NCBI GenBank assembly: GCA_963971535.1
Contig: OZ020585.1
Coordinates: forward strand, 28,853,131-28,917,130
Reading direction: 5' to 3'
Length of the DNA: 64,000 nucleotides
DNA from: Notolepis coatsorum
Taxonomy: Eukaryota; Chordata; Actinopteri; Aulopiformes; Paralepididae
Shown: piece by piece, positions 41,301 through 53,250 of the stretch
Position numbering within the stretch: the stretch's first letter is position 1
How the letters are laid out: every line of letters starts with the position of its first letter
The notes under the pieces: model-generated
What the model saw: the letters and a program-made list of their open reading frames with translations, nothing else
What the model was told of the DNA's origin: nothing
Database searches by the model: none
Translations under genes and position numbers: made by a program

Positions 41301-44300
41301 GGATCCCAGTGGATTTGGTTGTGGGAGGGAGGGGGCTCTCAGGAGCCGGGGTCGGTGGATTTCGTTGGAGGATGTGCGGATAGCTTAGCAGATGTACTCG
41401 CGGTTTATTACATGAATGTGTGCGTGCAGCCCCTCCTCGACAGAGGCACACGCCGGGCCCTCCTCTTTTTACGGTCTGATGGCTCCCTATACAAATGCAC
41501 ACGTGCCGCGGCTTTGTGGCTCCTCTCCTCTGGGGGCCAAGGAGCTGCCAAAAGGAAATGTCCGTCACTCTGCCACAATCATCAGAATTTAGAATTAAGA
41601 CGGGAGCGAGATGAGCTTAGTTCGAGGGGGGAAAACAAAGTTGCACCTTGTTGGTTTAACATTCTGATGGTATTTCGGTCTGTAATTAATGTACAACTGC
41701 AGGTTGCATCAATAGGCATGTTTCATGCAGTTGAACGAATTTGTGTATTGATATAAATCAATGTATCATATCATATCTTAACGCCCCCAGCCCTTTACGC
41801 ACATAAAACTGAGCTTTCCAACGAATTGAGCCGCCAGTGCTTTTTATATTTCTGTTATTGTATGTGTTGCGCTATACAAATAAATAGTTTTTTAGGACAA
41901 TGTATTTTATTTTGGACACGTGTCTGTCTCGGTGGTTTAACTCGACATATAAATCAGACATCTCGCTGCATACATAAGTAATAAGAAGAGGGCCTCTGGT
42001 CTTTGTGCACAATAGCCACGTCTGCCCACGCTGGATATTCCGTTTTCGTTTGAAAGGCAAATTGACCTCTTCACTGTGAAACAGGACCGGCGGCCAATCT
42101 GGCCTCCAGCGAGGCGCGTGCGGGGCGGCATCACTGCGAACAGACAAAGAAGGCCGCAGCCCGAATGTCAGCCCGCGCGCGCCGCTGCTTGTGTTGTAAA
42201 ATGCTGCACAAATACCCCAAGCATAGGCTATTGTCTGTTGTTGGGCCTGGTAGCAGGCAACGCGTGGACTTAACATGTTTGTTAGGCTTAACTTACTATA
42301 CTTGTGTTTTTTTTCTTCTCCTCATTTGGAGTTTTCTTTATGCCTAATTTCTGTTATAGCTATAAAATGCTTAAATAATTCGTTAGCCACTGGCTGGGGC
42401 TTGATTTAAAACGTTCATCTCTTAGAGGATATGCATATCAGCATAAATACAATTTGAATGCAAATGATTTATTTTCAGCCAATTAGATTGTATAAATTAT
42501 GCAGGCTATGTAACTCTACCAACAATTGAAATGTGTAACACGACCCCCCCCCCCCTCAACTATCTTTTTCAATCAATATACACGGGGCCTTTTATTGGCT
42601 AAAGTTAAATGATTACACCTTGTAGTATATGTCTCATATGCAGCATGTCCCGTTTGCTTTTTAGTCGTTTATAGTGGACTATACCCTAGGCTGGCGTGCG
42701 CCACTTGGCAGAGGGTGCATTCTTTTTCTTTTCACGGGGAGACTATGGAAGAATTAATCTCCATCGCCGTGTATTGTTCCCCTCATTTGCATAAAGCTGC
42801 AGTATGCAAGTCAAATAATTACACAAGCGGAGTTGAGACATAGGCTACGCCTTTCAATGGGCCTCTCCTGCTGATGCCTTCTCACCTGCTTGCACGAACA
42901 CCGTTATTTTGTCAGCATTTGTATAAGGATGCTGAAAGATTGGCTATAACAGTTGTATCAGTCTGCCTCTTTTTTATGACTATTTTGTTTAGACCACGAG
43001 ACAATGGCCACAAGATAGAAAAGCCCCTAAACTAAAGGCCCGTAAAGTGTTGTCAAACTGTGCATGCAGGCATATATGGGCCTAGCTGAAGTATATATCA
43101 CTCAGTTATTAAATGTGGTTGGAAATAGTTAAATTGCTATATTTCTTTTTAGAAGTCTATAAGACTTCGACAGGTCTCTGCGGGGTCCACTGGGAAAACG
43201 TTTTCAGTATTCGCTGCTCTTGTATCTTGCATGTCACATTTGTTGTTGGAAAAATGTTTGGGCTGGCAGTTATCGTGGTTTGTGAGAACTACAAGCTTTG
43301 GTGGCATTTGAACGAGTTCCTCTTTCCCCCGTGAGGCCGTGATCATTTCTCTGAAGCGCGTGGGCCGGTGTGGCGGCCTTGGCTTCGGACGCATGTGCGT
43401 GTTTGCTCAGTGGCGCGTGCTGCTCTGCGCGAGGGGAAGGACTGAAGGATCGGCGCTCAATTAGCATACAGCTGCACCTCCACCCACCACCTCCTAGCTA
43501 CCCCTCCTCCTCCTCCCCATACCTTACCACAACACCCTTGGCCTCAGCGGCCCTATTGGGTGATATACTATGATTAAAATATTTAGCTTATTTCCATTTG
43601 AGTAATTTTGTGAATCAAATGATACTGATTAGGCTAAATTGAGTTATAGTAGGCTGAGGCTCGGAAGGCAATGCTTTAACAACCACTGTGTATATTTTGA
43701 AATCAGTGTCTTCTTGAGAGACTATACTAAAGTGACCAACTTTCTGCAAAATGGCTTCTTTAAAGTGACACATATACGGCTGCTGCTAGTGTGTTCAGCC
43801 AGAACACTCACCTCTTTTGGAGTTCACTGGCTGACTTCCCAGTCTTTACTTCATTGCACCACCTACAGGTTGAAGGATTAATGCTGAGGATAAAGAAAGA
43901 TGGTTTCTCTCCAATAACACAACTTTCAGAGGTCTCATTCATCTGTGCTGTCAGTATACTGGGGCTATTAGGGTATGCTACAGAAGAAGAAAAAACGTGC
44001 TAACCTTGCTAATGTCTAATGTTCTCATCAGACATTCAGAAATCCTTGATATCAGCCAAATGTAGGTTTGACTCAAAGCACGCGTTGACACCCCTGACGA
44101 TTTTAACAGTCAATTGGATACGACTGTAACTGGTGCTCACTATGGTTCTGCTTGAATGGCACTGTCAATCAATTATTGTAATGGCTTAGCCTGGGTTTTA
44201 TTCTGGCTGCATGCTGTAATCTGGTAGAGGGCTCTTTCAGCACCATGGAGAGAGCCATTGATGAACCCAGATTAAACCAGGCTAGCTGTGGAAGAAACAC

Positions 44301-44630
44301 ATGGCTATTGTCTTTTCACTGAACAATAGAACAATTAGACTATAGAACAAAAGTACCAGAGTTTTTTTTTTTTCATGTAATTAGTTTTTAAGTAGTTCTA
44401 AATGGGTTTGTGGAAAACAGATGTGGATTACTTGCTGGTAGGAAAATAGTTTTAAAATCAGTTTAAGAACAGGGGAGGATTTCACTTAGCTAGGTGAAGG
44501 TACTGTAGGTCATTCATTCATTCACGTTTGTTGCATTTTACGGTTAATTAATGTAAATGTGTTGGCATGGCATGTTGCTGCTTATTTATGTAATCAAATG
44601 GTTAAAAAAAAACACCATAAACCTGAGAGT
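41301..44630. other. INSM1 upstream region, possible enhancers
   Basis: Single-copy, AT-rich DNA with few repeats (a C run near 42,544). Two perfect POU octamers occur, ATGCAAAT at 42,458-42,465 and ATTTGCAT at 42,785-42,792. No coding exon was found. Low repeat density next to a developmental regulator suggests cis-regulatory content, by inference only. Confidence 0.35.
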
Positions 44631-44865
44631 CCTCGTTGCCAGGTGAGAAGAGAGCCACTGGCTGTCTCCACATGTGTCGGAGGAAGCATGTGGTAGACTT
44701 CAGGGTTCCCTTGTACCGACCAGTAGGAGGAACATGCGCACAACAACCAGGTAGCGTGTAGCTTTATGCCAAGCAAGCAGTGCAAAAATTTACCGTAGTG
44801 GCGTGCAGTAATGCGCCTTTCATTTTCCGCCGCCCAGCGCCCAGGTCGCGCGGAAATAGGCTGTC

Positions 44866-45146
44866 TATTGCCATTCTCTTTGACAAACTCTAACCTTAAC
44901 CAGCTCCTTAACAGCGCCTAAACTTAACCGTTCTAACCTTAACCAACTCCGAAACAATGCCTAACCTTAACCTTAACCTTAACCATGCCTAACCTTAACC
45001 ATAGAAATTATATTGCCATTCTCTTTGACAAACTCTAACCTTAACCAGCTCCTTAACAGCGCCTAAACTTAACCGTTCTAACCTTAACCAACTCCGAAAC
45101 AATGCCTAACCTTAACCTTAACCTTAACCATGCCTAACCTTAACCG
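44866..45146. repeat. 145-bp tandem duplication with (CTTAAC)n
   Basis: Two nearly identical copies start TATTGCCATTCTCTTTGACA at 44,866 and 45,011. Each contains several CCTTAACCTTAACC runs. The hexamer CTTAAC resembles, but is not, the telomere repeat CCCTAA. Confidence 0.9.
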
Positions 45147-45186
45147 GCGAAAGAATACACGTTAAAAAAAAATCACGTTAAAAAAT

Positions 45187-45270
45187 ATTTTCGATGGGAT
45201 TCGAACTCGCCAGCAAACGAGCCATAGGATCCACAGCCATGTGGCCTTGCCAATTGAGCTATTTCTAGAT
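45187..45270 (-). pseudogene. tRNA-like sequence with A and B boxes
   Basis: The minus strand reads TAGCTCAATTGGC (a good A box) and, about 35 nt later, GAGTTCGAATCCC (a good B box). The acceptor and T stems do not pair well, so a working tRNA is unlikely. It is best read as a tRNA-derived polymerase III promoter or tRNA pseudogene carried by the surrounding element. Confidence 0.6.
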
Positions 45271-45629
45271 ACTGAATAAGGGGCGGTGACTTATATATAT
45301 TGAGCTCCGCTCGTGTCGAACCAAGGCGGGATCTCATGCGCATGCGCGGGCACCTCGCGCGAGCACGCCGGCGCACGCACGCACCTGAGCGAGCACGCCG
45401 CCGCCGGTGCACGCACGGTAGCATTTGTCTGAAAAGAAGGGCGCTTTACCGCACTGGCGTGCGGTGACGAATGCGGAAGCATTTTTGCACTGCTTGCTTG
45501 GCATTAAGGAAAACGCAACCAGGTAGGGGAGGGGGGGAATTGGCATAACGACTAAATTGGGATGGGGAGAAAAAATAGAAAAATCAGGCGGAAAAAAAGA
45601 GGATAAAAAAATAAAAAATAAATGCACAA

Positions 45630-46110
45630 TGCTCAAATGTCCATTGTGCAAATCTCTCTTTGGGCAAATGTCACGTCACTCAAATGTACATTGTGCAAAT
45701 CTCTCTTTGGGCAAATGTCCTGTCACTCAAATGTCCATTGTGCAAAAGTCCAATGTCTCCAAATGACACGTCACTCAAATGTCCATTGTGCAAAAGTCCA
45801 ATGTCTGCACTGAAATTGCACAAAAGTCCAAATGACACCTCACTCAAATGTTCCACTGCTCTTGGGGCGCCAGGGTGGCGCACCATGTAACGCACTGCGG
45901 TGCTACGCGGTCAACCCGGATTCGTCTCCCGAACCCGACGTACATTTGCCACATGTCTTTCCCCCCCATATCTTCTCCCAACCTTCCTCTCTCTGCTCTC
46001 TGTTGGTCATGTCTGACCTGGAAAAAGCTGTAAAAATGCACTCAAACCTCTATCTTCAAATGTTCAATGCTCAAATGTCTGTCGCTCAATTGTTCCATAG
46101 CTCAAATGTA
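45630..46110. repeat. Roughly 47-bp minisatellite, split by a SINE
   Basis: Units contain AAATGTCCATTGTGCAAATC and either CTCTCTTTGGGC or AAGTCCAATGTCT parts, ending CGTCACTC. Decayed units (CTCAAATGT motifs) continue after the SINE at 45,864-46,040. Confidence 0.85.
45864..46040 (+). mobile_element. Short tRNA-derived SINE, family with GGGGCGCCAGGGTGG head
   Basis: It starts GGGGCGCCAGGGTGGCGCAC, has a B-box-like region CCCGGATTCGTCTCCCG and ends with CCTGGAAAAAGCTGTAAAAA. It belongs to the same family as the copy at 46,480. Confidence 0.75.
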
Positions 46111-46479
46111 GCTCATATGGTAAAGTTGCATAGATTTGTTGTGCTTGTTGAAAGCATGAATTAAATAGTTGATTAAGAATGGCAATTTCAAACAAGGTTG
46201 AAACCCTAATTGGTCACTACCGGTATGTTAATGAAATATATGAAACTGCTTCACAATCTTGGAGAATCATCAGTTACCTGTGGCAACTTTAGATGTGCTG
46301 ACCACGAAGATTAGATTTTACCAGAGTTTGAAATAGTGATTTAATCATCTGTTCTTCAGGTGATCTGAATACATATTCCAACTTCAGTTACTCTTTACAT
46401 ATTATAGCATCTTATGATAGGAAGTGGTGTAGCTATTTTGATGCACTTGAATGTTCAAGGTAGCTAAACTAGATATTGT

Positions 46480-46671
46480 CGGGGCGCCAGGGTGGTGCAC
46501 CACGTACAGTGCTGCGGTGCAACACAGCCGTCCTGGGTTTGACTCCCGGACCCGGTGACCTTTGCCGAATGTCTTCCCCCATCTATCTCCCATACTTCCT
46601 CTCTCTCTCTACCGGACTGCCCGGTAGCAAAAACCTATAAAAACATCTACCAAAAACATAATAAAAAAGAA
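46480..46671 (+). mobile_element. Short tRNA-derived SINE with 14-bp target duplication
   Basis: The head is GGGGCGCCAGGGTGGTGCAC with a B box GGGTTTGACTCCC, and the tail is A-rich. AAACTAGATATTGT flanks it at 46,466-46,479 and 46,672-46,685. This defines the full length of the family at about 190 bp. Confidence 0.85.
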
Positions 46672-46778
46672 AAACTAGATATTGTTTATCTATCTGCAAA
46701 AATTAAGGATTTTTTGTTATTTTAAACCATACAGGTTCTGTGTACAAACCTAAATAATGAATACAAACTTAAAAGCTT

Positions 46779-47244
46779 CTTTTTTTTTATCCACTTTTTC
46801 TCCTTATTTTTCTATTTTTCTCCCATCCCAATTTCGCTGTTTCCAATTCTCCCCTCCCCTGTCTTGAACGTTGCTCGCATATGCCTCCCACAGGTCGGTC
46901 GTAGGGAGGATAGAAGCCTTGCATCACGTGTCCCCTCCGGTACACGAGGAGGCAGCCTGTCACATCTTTTCACCTGCCAGCGCGGACTCTCATTGGCGAG
47001 GTGTAACGTGTGGGAGGCTCACACTACCCCCGCTATTTCCTGTCTCTGCTGTGCAGGCGTCCCCCAACCGACCTGTAGGAGTCGCTGTCCACAACGTCCA
47101 GATTACCACCCATCGACTTCCACCCGCTGACTGAGCCAGTATGACGGCCGGCCCAAGCCGGAGGCAACGCCGACAGCCGGATTTGAACCTGGTGTCTCTT
47201 GCGTTGGTGACAAGCGCAATGTCCGCTGCGCCACCCAGCCGCCC
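46779..47244 (-). mobile_element. tRNA-derived SINE, full length, 17-bp target duplication
   Basis: On the minus strand it runs from GGGCGGCTGGGTGGCGCAGC through a B box GGTTCAAATCC to an A-rich tail. It is flanked by TACAAACTTAAAAGCTT at 46,762-46,778 and 47,245-47,261. It is the same family as the copies at 48,868, 51,456 and 56,798. Confidence 0.92.
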
Positions 47245-47261
47245 TACAAACTTAAAAGCTT

Positions 47262-48858
47262 TACATTTATTCTGACATCTGACTAGATATGATTCATTAA
47301 TCAAAACTATTAGCAAAATGGTTCAAAGCACAATTTCAGCTTTGACATTCATCAGAAAATCTGCCACTGTAATCCTATGTGTTCTAATGGAGAAATACAT
47401 CAAAGACATGATGAGAATTCCCAGAGTTCATAGTTCATAGTCACATAGCAGTGTAACCATAAAATACAAAAATCAATAGTTGACATCGGTTCCCTACAAT
47501 ATTGATCACTTCAAGGATATTATCAACATAGGCTACACTCATGTGTCACTTGGATAAGTGTATTCATTATTATTTCCCTTTACACAGGGGGGTGTTCTCA
47601 GTAGAACCACGCGTGCCAAGACCTCTCCGGGGGTTCTACAGGAACAAGCTGAGAAATCCGTAACAGTTCTAAATGTGATGAATAGCGTCATATAAAAATG
47701 GAGTCCGTCTGCATATGAGTCATCGGAAGTCCCAGGGGCATGTTTAGGCCTAATTTACTAATCGAAAACATCATTGTACCCCTTGATAATCTCTGCGGTC
47801 CGTCGGTCGTCTGAGGTGGGGGTCTCCTGTCAGGAAGCATGCCCTGGAATGTTAAAGACTAATTCACCTCGGAGACGCGGGGTGTGGATGAAGTGATTGT
47901 TCTATCTGGGAGCTGATTAAAACAGCTCCGGCCCACGTCCGCCCTCCCCCCCCCCCCCTCCCTGTGTTCACCTCTGACGTCCATCAAATTCATTTCTGTA
48001 TTCATGAGGCCCTGACAAAGTGCAGGCGGAGCGGCTGCTGTATTACAGATAATAAGGCCAGCGGGCGTCAAATTCTCTACTGCAGGTTTCTCCATAGCCC
48101 TGACTCATTCAATTACTCCACAAGAGTTCTCTGAGACCCCGCTGCTCTACAGGGGTGAATAGGAGTAAATTGAGGTATATTCATGTAGACACGCGTGCGC
48201 GCACACACACACAGCTATGAAAAGACGAGGAAGCACACATTACAACCACACAGACAAATAAGAATACAAAGTCTATCATCACGTTGACAGCCATTTAGTA
48301 TGCATTTCCCATACAGGTAGCGTATAAAAGAATGATAAGCCCCATCTCCTGTTCCTCATTGAGTATCATAATGATTTTGATAATGACTGTAATGACTCTT
48401 GGGTTGGAAAAATGAAATCAGGGCTATTGCTCACACAGCCTCCTTTATATGAGGTCACCATTATCTTGATGAAAGTGTGGATGGCAGATGTATCATCTTA
48501 AGACATGAATGATGGACTCGCACACACCTAATGGGCCAAATCCTTCATCTATTGACACACGGAGCTGCACAATGCAATCACCCACAGCCATCCTTCTCAC
48601 ATCCTCAAACCTGTTATTCCGTTCATCTCCAGATATTCATCTAAATGGAGCATGAGAGCCAATACGAAACTCACTTCATCTCTACTCCTGAATGTAGCCT
48701 ATAATGGCAGCGTCGCAGATGAAATAATGGACTCACATTAATGTGTTCGCTTAATGATAACTATAGAGGAACCCAGGGTCTACCCTTACACCTGTACTGA
48801 TATAGCACAGAGAGAGAATGTCGTGTACCAATGTATACGCATTTGGAATAAGATATAA
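47262..48858. other. Unique intergenic DNA
   Basis: No gene or complete mobile element was found. A C run lies at about 47,946-47,958. Parts at 48,000-48,770 are evenly mixed AT-rich sequence that may be conserved noncoding DNA. Confidence 0.35.
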
Positions 48859-48867
48859 AAGTTTTGG

Positions 48868-49333
48868 CGGCTGGGTGGCGCAGCGGATGTTGCGCTCGTC
48901 ACCAACGCAAGAGACACCGGGTTCGACTCCGGCTGTCGGCGTTGCCTCCGGCTTGGGCCAGCCGTCATACTAACTCAATTGGCAGAGTTAGCGGGTGGAA
49001 GTCGATGGGTGGTAATCTGGACGTTGTGGACAGCGACTCCTACAGGTCGGTTGGGGGACGCCTGCACAGCAGAGGAAATGGCGGGGGTAGTGTGAGCCTC
49101 CCACACGTTACACCTCGCCAATGAGAGTCCGCGCTGGCAGGTGAAAAGATGTGACAGGCTGCCTCCACATGTATCGGAGGGGACATGTGATGCAAGGCTT
49201 CTATCCTCCCTACAACCGGCCAGTGGGGGGCATATGCAAGCAACGTTCAAGACAGGGGAGGGGAGAATTGGCACAGTGGAATTGGGATGGGAGAAAAATA
49301 GAAAAAGAGGAGAAAAAGTGGATAAAAAAATAT
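48868..49333 (+). mobile_element. tRNA-derived SINE, full length
   Basis: It starts GCGGCTGGGTGGCGCAGCGG, has a B box GGTTCGACTCC and ends GAAAAAGTGGATAAAAAAA. AAGTTTTG occurs directly before it and again shortly after the tail, a probable target duplication. It is one of the cleanest copies of the family. Confidence 0.9.
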
Positions 49334-49589
49334 ATATATATTCAAGTTTTGATAATGGTATGGTACTCAAGTCTCAGACCTGAATGGATCCTTCCAGAAT
49401 GGCTTCTACTTTACTTCCCAGTGGCATTCAGGAAAGAACTATCCATTTGACACTCGTATCCTCATTTCCTACCTGCTTACCTCTAAATTCTAAATGTTAA
49501 CTATTAGTTAAATTGTATTTGTTCTTACTCTTTATTAACATATTCAGTAGCTACTCATTTATTCCTAATCATTATCAGTGCCCACGAAA

Positions 49590-50083
49590 CCGGTGATTCT
49601 CAACTCTTCTCATGTCAAGGACCTTGTGAAAGGTGGCTGTCTCTCAGCCAGGTTTAGCCAGGTTTGGCTCAGGTTTGGCCAGGTTTGGCTCAGGCTCTAA
49701 AGACAATGGAGACGCTCACTGTGCGCCAGACAGGCCACAGCGTGGCTAAACCCTGGCTAGTGGAGAGAAGGCATTAGTTCAGAATTCAGTTTGTTTCTGT
49801 GTGTAGGTGGGGAGAGATGATCATCAGAATAGTCATTTCTATACATTCTGACATTGGGCTATGTTCTAATCTAGTGAATAAAACAATAGTGAAATAAAAA
49901 ATAAAATGATAAAATGTCTCTCATACTGCCAGGAGGATCAGGATCAAAGTACGAACCTTCAGATTACCAGACGACTGCTCTACCTCCTGGGCCACAGACT
50001 ATTCCTCATTTTGCTGTGGCCACCCTGGAACCCCCCCAAGGACCCCTGGGGGTACCCAGACCCCACATTGAGAACCACTGCCC
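49590..50083. mobile_element. Possible hAT-like MITE containing a tRNA-like SINE head
   Basis: CGGTGATTCTCAACTC on the left and GAGAACCACTG on the right resemble the CAGTGGTTCTCAA ends of a common fish hAT-type element. No target duplication was recognised and the interior does not pair well, so the limits are uncertain. Confidence 0.4.
49915..50005 (-). mobile_element. tRNA-derived SINE head fragment
   Basis: The minus strand reads GTGGCCCAGGAGGTAGAGCA, an A-box-like motif, then GGTAATCTGAAGGTTCG, a partial B box. It resembles a known type of tRNA-derived fish SINE. It is surrounded by the possible hAT element. Confidence 0.55.
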
Positions 50084-50574
50084 TAAAGTGTTACCCAAGC
50101 CTCTTCATGCTGAATATAATCAGCACCACCACAGTAGGGAGCGACATGCTGGTTGCTGTCCGTGGTTCTGAAACGCCTGGCCTTGACTTTACAGTACAGC
50201 ATGCAGCTGCCTTGTTAAAACAGAGGGAGTGTTAATAAAGAGTCTCTCTGTCCCACCAGAGTCTTGGAGCCTGAGGTGAAGCCATCTCATTCTAACGTGG
50301 TTATAATAGGTAGAGAAAAAAATGCCAGCTACTAAGGTGAACTCCTGGCTGTTTAAGACCACTTATAACAGAGTATTATGGTGGCATCGATGGTGACGAA
50401 TGCCCACAGATGTTTGGTGTAGGTACTTCATTGAGCTTTCATTATCAAATAGAAATTCTAGCACAGAGTGAATTAAGTGGCTGGTGACGACACCCTGTTC
50501 TGTTTACACCCACAGAGCTATTGACCAATGTGAGCAATACAACAAGCATCTGAGTAATTTTGGGTTCAAGTATA

Positions 50575-50641
<67 letters not shown>

Positions 50642-51440
50642 GCACCAAGCAAATGACCTCATGCAAGGAGTTTGGAATGCCACATTTCCCCCAACAAAGC
50701 ATTTCCAAAACATGGCACATTTTTCACAACATAATTTGCATTATCTGATAATTGTGCTGCTTCCTTGATTATTAAATGATCCCCCTAATTAGGGACTATA
50801 ATAGGGTTAATCAGACTCTGCTCATCGCTCTTATCATTTCACCCCAGAAAAAAAGAAAAACGAGGGGAACGAGAGGAGGGAAAAAAAATACTTGATTAAT
50901 TATATCAACCTTTTCATCAGCCTGTCTACTATTCCCCCGTCTGAAATTAATATCATGTTGTAAATGGAAGGAGGGAGCTGGACAGACATAGACAGATGAA
51001 AGATTTCACTCAAATTAATTAAGGAGTAATTATGCGGCGGGAGTTGGGAGCAGTTTGCATAATAAGCTCTATCTAATGAGATCAGTCATGGAGAGGGTCT
51101 GTGGTGCTGCAGGCTCCAGATGATACAGGCAGACAGACGCTGCTACAGCACGACAGCGTGACATGCCCTTATGAAGTGCGTTAGCAGGGACCTGGGAAAT
51201 AGTGAGAGAGAGCTCTTGGGTTGAGCAACGAGAGACTCCTGTTTGGCTCGACCACTAGTGAACAGCCCTTTGAGCATCTCGTGCCAGAAATAATTGTGAT
51301 TTACTGGAAGATACAGTGTAGGATTTTAATGGGGATTGTGTGCGTGCGTGTGTGTGTTCAACCCAGTGTCAGATTTCACTGAATTGATCTTGCGACATAC
51401 AGTAAAGACAACAAAACAAGAAAATAATAGGTCACCTTAA
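50084..51440. other. Unique intergenic DNA with homeodomain-motif-rich part and a (CT)n
   Basis: A (CT)n tract lies at about 50,579-50,634. The part at 50,830-51,110 is rich in TTAATTA, ATTAATTAAGGAGTAATTA and similar cores, and has the look of a conserved noncoding element. No exon was supported. Confidence 0.35.
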
Positions 51441-51455
51441 GCAGAATGCACCTTT

Positions 51456-51939
51456 TTATTTTTTTTATCTACTTTTTCTCCTCCTTATTCTGTGATTTTT
51501 CTCCCCATCCCAATTTACCTCTCGTGCCAATTCTCCCTGTCCTGTCCTGATCGTTGCTCGCATATGCCCCCCACTGGCCGTTTGTAGGGAGGATAGAAGC
51601 CTTGCATCACATGTCCCCTCCGATACATGTGGAGGCAGCCTGTCACATCTTTTCACCTGCCAGTGCGGACTCTCATTTGGCGAGGAGTAACGTGTAGGAG
51701 GCTCACACTGCCCCCGCCATTTTCCTGACTTTGCTGTGCAGGCGCCCCAACCAACCTGTAGGAGTCGCTGTTCACAACGACCAGACTACCACCCTTCGAC
51801 TTCCCACCCGGTAACTCTGCCAATTGAGTTAGTATGATGGCTGGCCCAAGCCGGAGGCAACGCCGACAGCCGGATTCGAACCCGGTGTCTTTTGCGTTGG
51901 TGACGAGCGCAATGTCCGCTGCGCCACCCAGCCGCCCCG
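51456..51939 (-). mobile_element. tRNA-derived SINE, full length, 15-bp target duplication
   Basis: On the minus strand it runs from GGGCGGCTGGGTGGCGCAGC through GGGTTCGAATCC to the A-rich tail. GCAGAATGCACCTTT is present at both ends, 51,441-51,455 and 51,940-51,954. Confidence 0.92.
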
Positions 51940-51954
51940 GCAGAATGCACCTTT

Positions 51955-52711
51955 AAACTCAAGCTAATCACAAACAACGTGCATTTCCACTTAAGGGAGA
52001 TTTAAAGGCCCTAATCATCCCCCACTCCAGGCCTTTTTATGTTTGGAGTTATATTGTTGATCAGGGACCATAGCTCTGGGAGAGAGGGATTAACCAGACA
52101 TAAACTCACTATTTCTTAATTGCCTGTTTAATCACAGCCATTGGATAGTCTATGGAGGTAGGGTTACTTGAATTGATTTGGTCCATAGTTGCAGCAATCA
52201 TACATAGGCTAATCAGGGTGGCCGGCCCAGGCCGGCGCTGCCCTTCAAGGCCTCAGAGTGGAATTACAAAGACTATGATTAGTTAATCAAATGAAGAACC
52301 GCGATGTCTAGATGGCCGTCCTTTCTTTGTTTGTGTAGTATATACACCTTATCTAAATGGAAATTGTATAGTCGCAGCACTTCCAGAAGGACAAATCTAC
52401 ATTTGAATGATGCTCCTCGAGCCCTCTGTGGTGAATACATAATAAGATCTTTTCACTCTCAATCATAGTGTTGTGGCATCATGTAGGCTTATTTTCATAT
52501 TTGAAACATTGATATCTGTTGTCATTCACATGTGAAGCATGCAATCAGTCAATCCGTGGTGATGAAAATCATAGCTCACCCAGACAGCTGCTCTTCAAGT
52601 CCACAATGACCGGAGACGGAATGTCAAGACTTAATTTGAGGAGAGGAGAAAGTTGACAAGATATGGATGTAAGCTTTATAGCATATAGTAATTCATGTAG
52701 TTAATACTGAT
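51955..52711. other. Unique intergenic DNA
   Basis: AT-rich single-copy sequence; nothing was recognised. Confidence 0.4.
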
Positions 52712-52894
52712 TTAGTGGTATACATACACATGTAGAGGTGTACAGTATAGATATAGTGATATACAGTACACATACACATTTAGAAGGGTATAGATATAGT
52801 GGTATACATACACATGTAGAAGGGTATAGATATAGTGGTATACATATACATACACATGTAGAGGGGAATATATATATATATATATAGGGGTATA

Positions 52895-53250
52895 CATATG
52901 TCGAAGCTGAAGCTTAAACTCTGCTTCTTTTTCAGAAACAGGTCTTGTTTTTCACTTAGAAGTCACCTGATCTCGACCACCTTCTTACCACTACTCGATT
53001 ATGGTGACTTACTTTACATGTATGCACCTGATCAGTACCTTAGAACGCTGGATACTGTGTACCATTCTGCCTTACGCTTTATCACGGGATGTGGCAATCG
53101 AGTGTACCATTGCACCCTATATGCCATTGCAAGTTACCCATCTCTACAAGTACGGCGATTTTCTTGATGGCTCTCTCTTGTGCACAAAGCTCTGCTTAAG
53201 CTGGTTCCCTCGTACCTAAGCATGCTTCTGTGCACAAAGCAATACAAGTG
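52895..53250 (+). mobile_element. LINE fragment A, left part
   Basis: The frame reads KLKLCFFFRNRSCFSLRSHL, then LPLLDYGDLLYMYAPDQYL, LDTVYHSALRFITG and HCTLYAIASYPSL. This is the C-terminal region of a fish LINE ORF2, after the reverse transcriptase core. A frame change near 53,165 leads to LVHKALLKLVPSYLSMLL. The element is 5'-truncated. The right part resumes at about 54,086. Confidence 0.8.

Larger units (their letters stand above)
44755..45515. mobile_element. Inverted-repeat element, 761 bp, 11-bp target duplication
   Basis: The ends share GCCAAGCAAGCAGTGCAAAA in opposite orientation, with looser similarity outward to CGT at each tip and inward GC-rich palindromes. The flanking CAACCAGGTAG (44,744-44,754 and 45,516-45,526) is a perfect 11-bp duplication inside a SINE. 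The interior holds a 145-bp tandem duplication, a tRNA-like sequence and a CpG-rich part with GCGCATGCGC. The superfamily is unknown; an 11-bp duplication would be within the Mutator range. Confidence 0.65.
44636..45615 (+). mobile_element. 5'-truncated tRNA-derived SINE interrupted by a 761-bp element
   Basis: The left part, 44,636-44,754, carries GCCAGGTGAGAAGAG and GTGTCGGAGGAAGCATGTG. The right part, about 45,516-45,615, carries GGGAATTGGCATAACGACTA and the A-rich tail. Together they match the 3' two thirds of the SINE at 21,430. CAACCAGGTAG is repeated on both sides of the inserted element. Confidence 0.75.

Noticed and set aside
44940-45145. Interstitial telomere repeats
   Set aside because: The hexamer is CTTAAC rather than CCCTAA and occurs only in short runs within a duplicated element.
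45187-45270. A functional tRNA gene
   Set aside because: A and B boxes are good but the stems do not pair into a proper cloverleaf, and it sits inside a mobile element.
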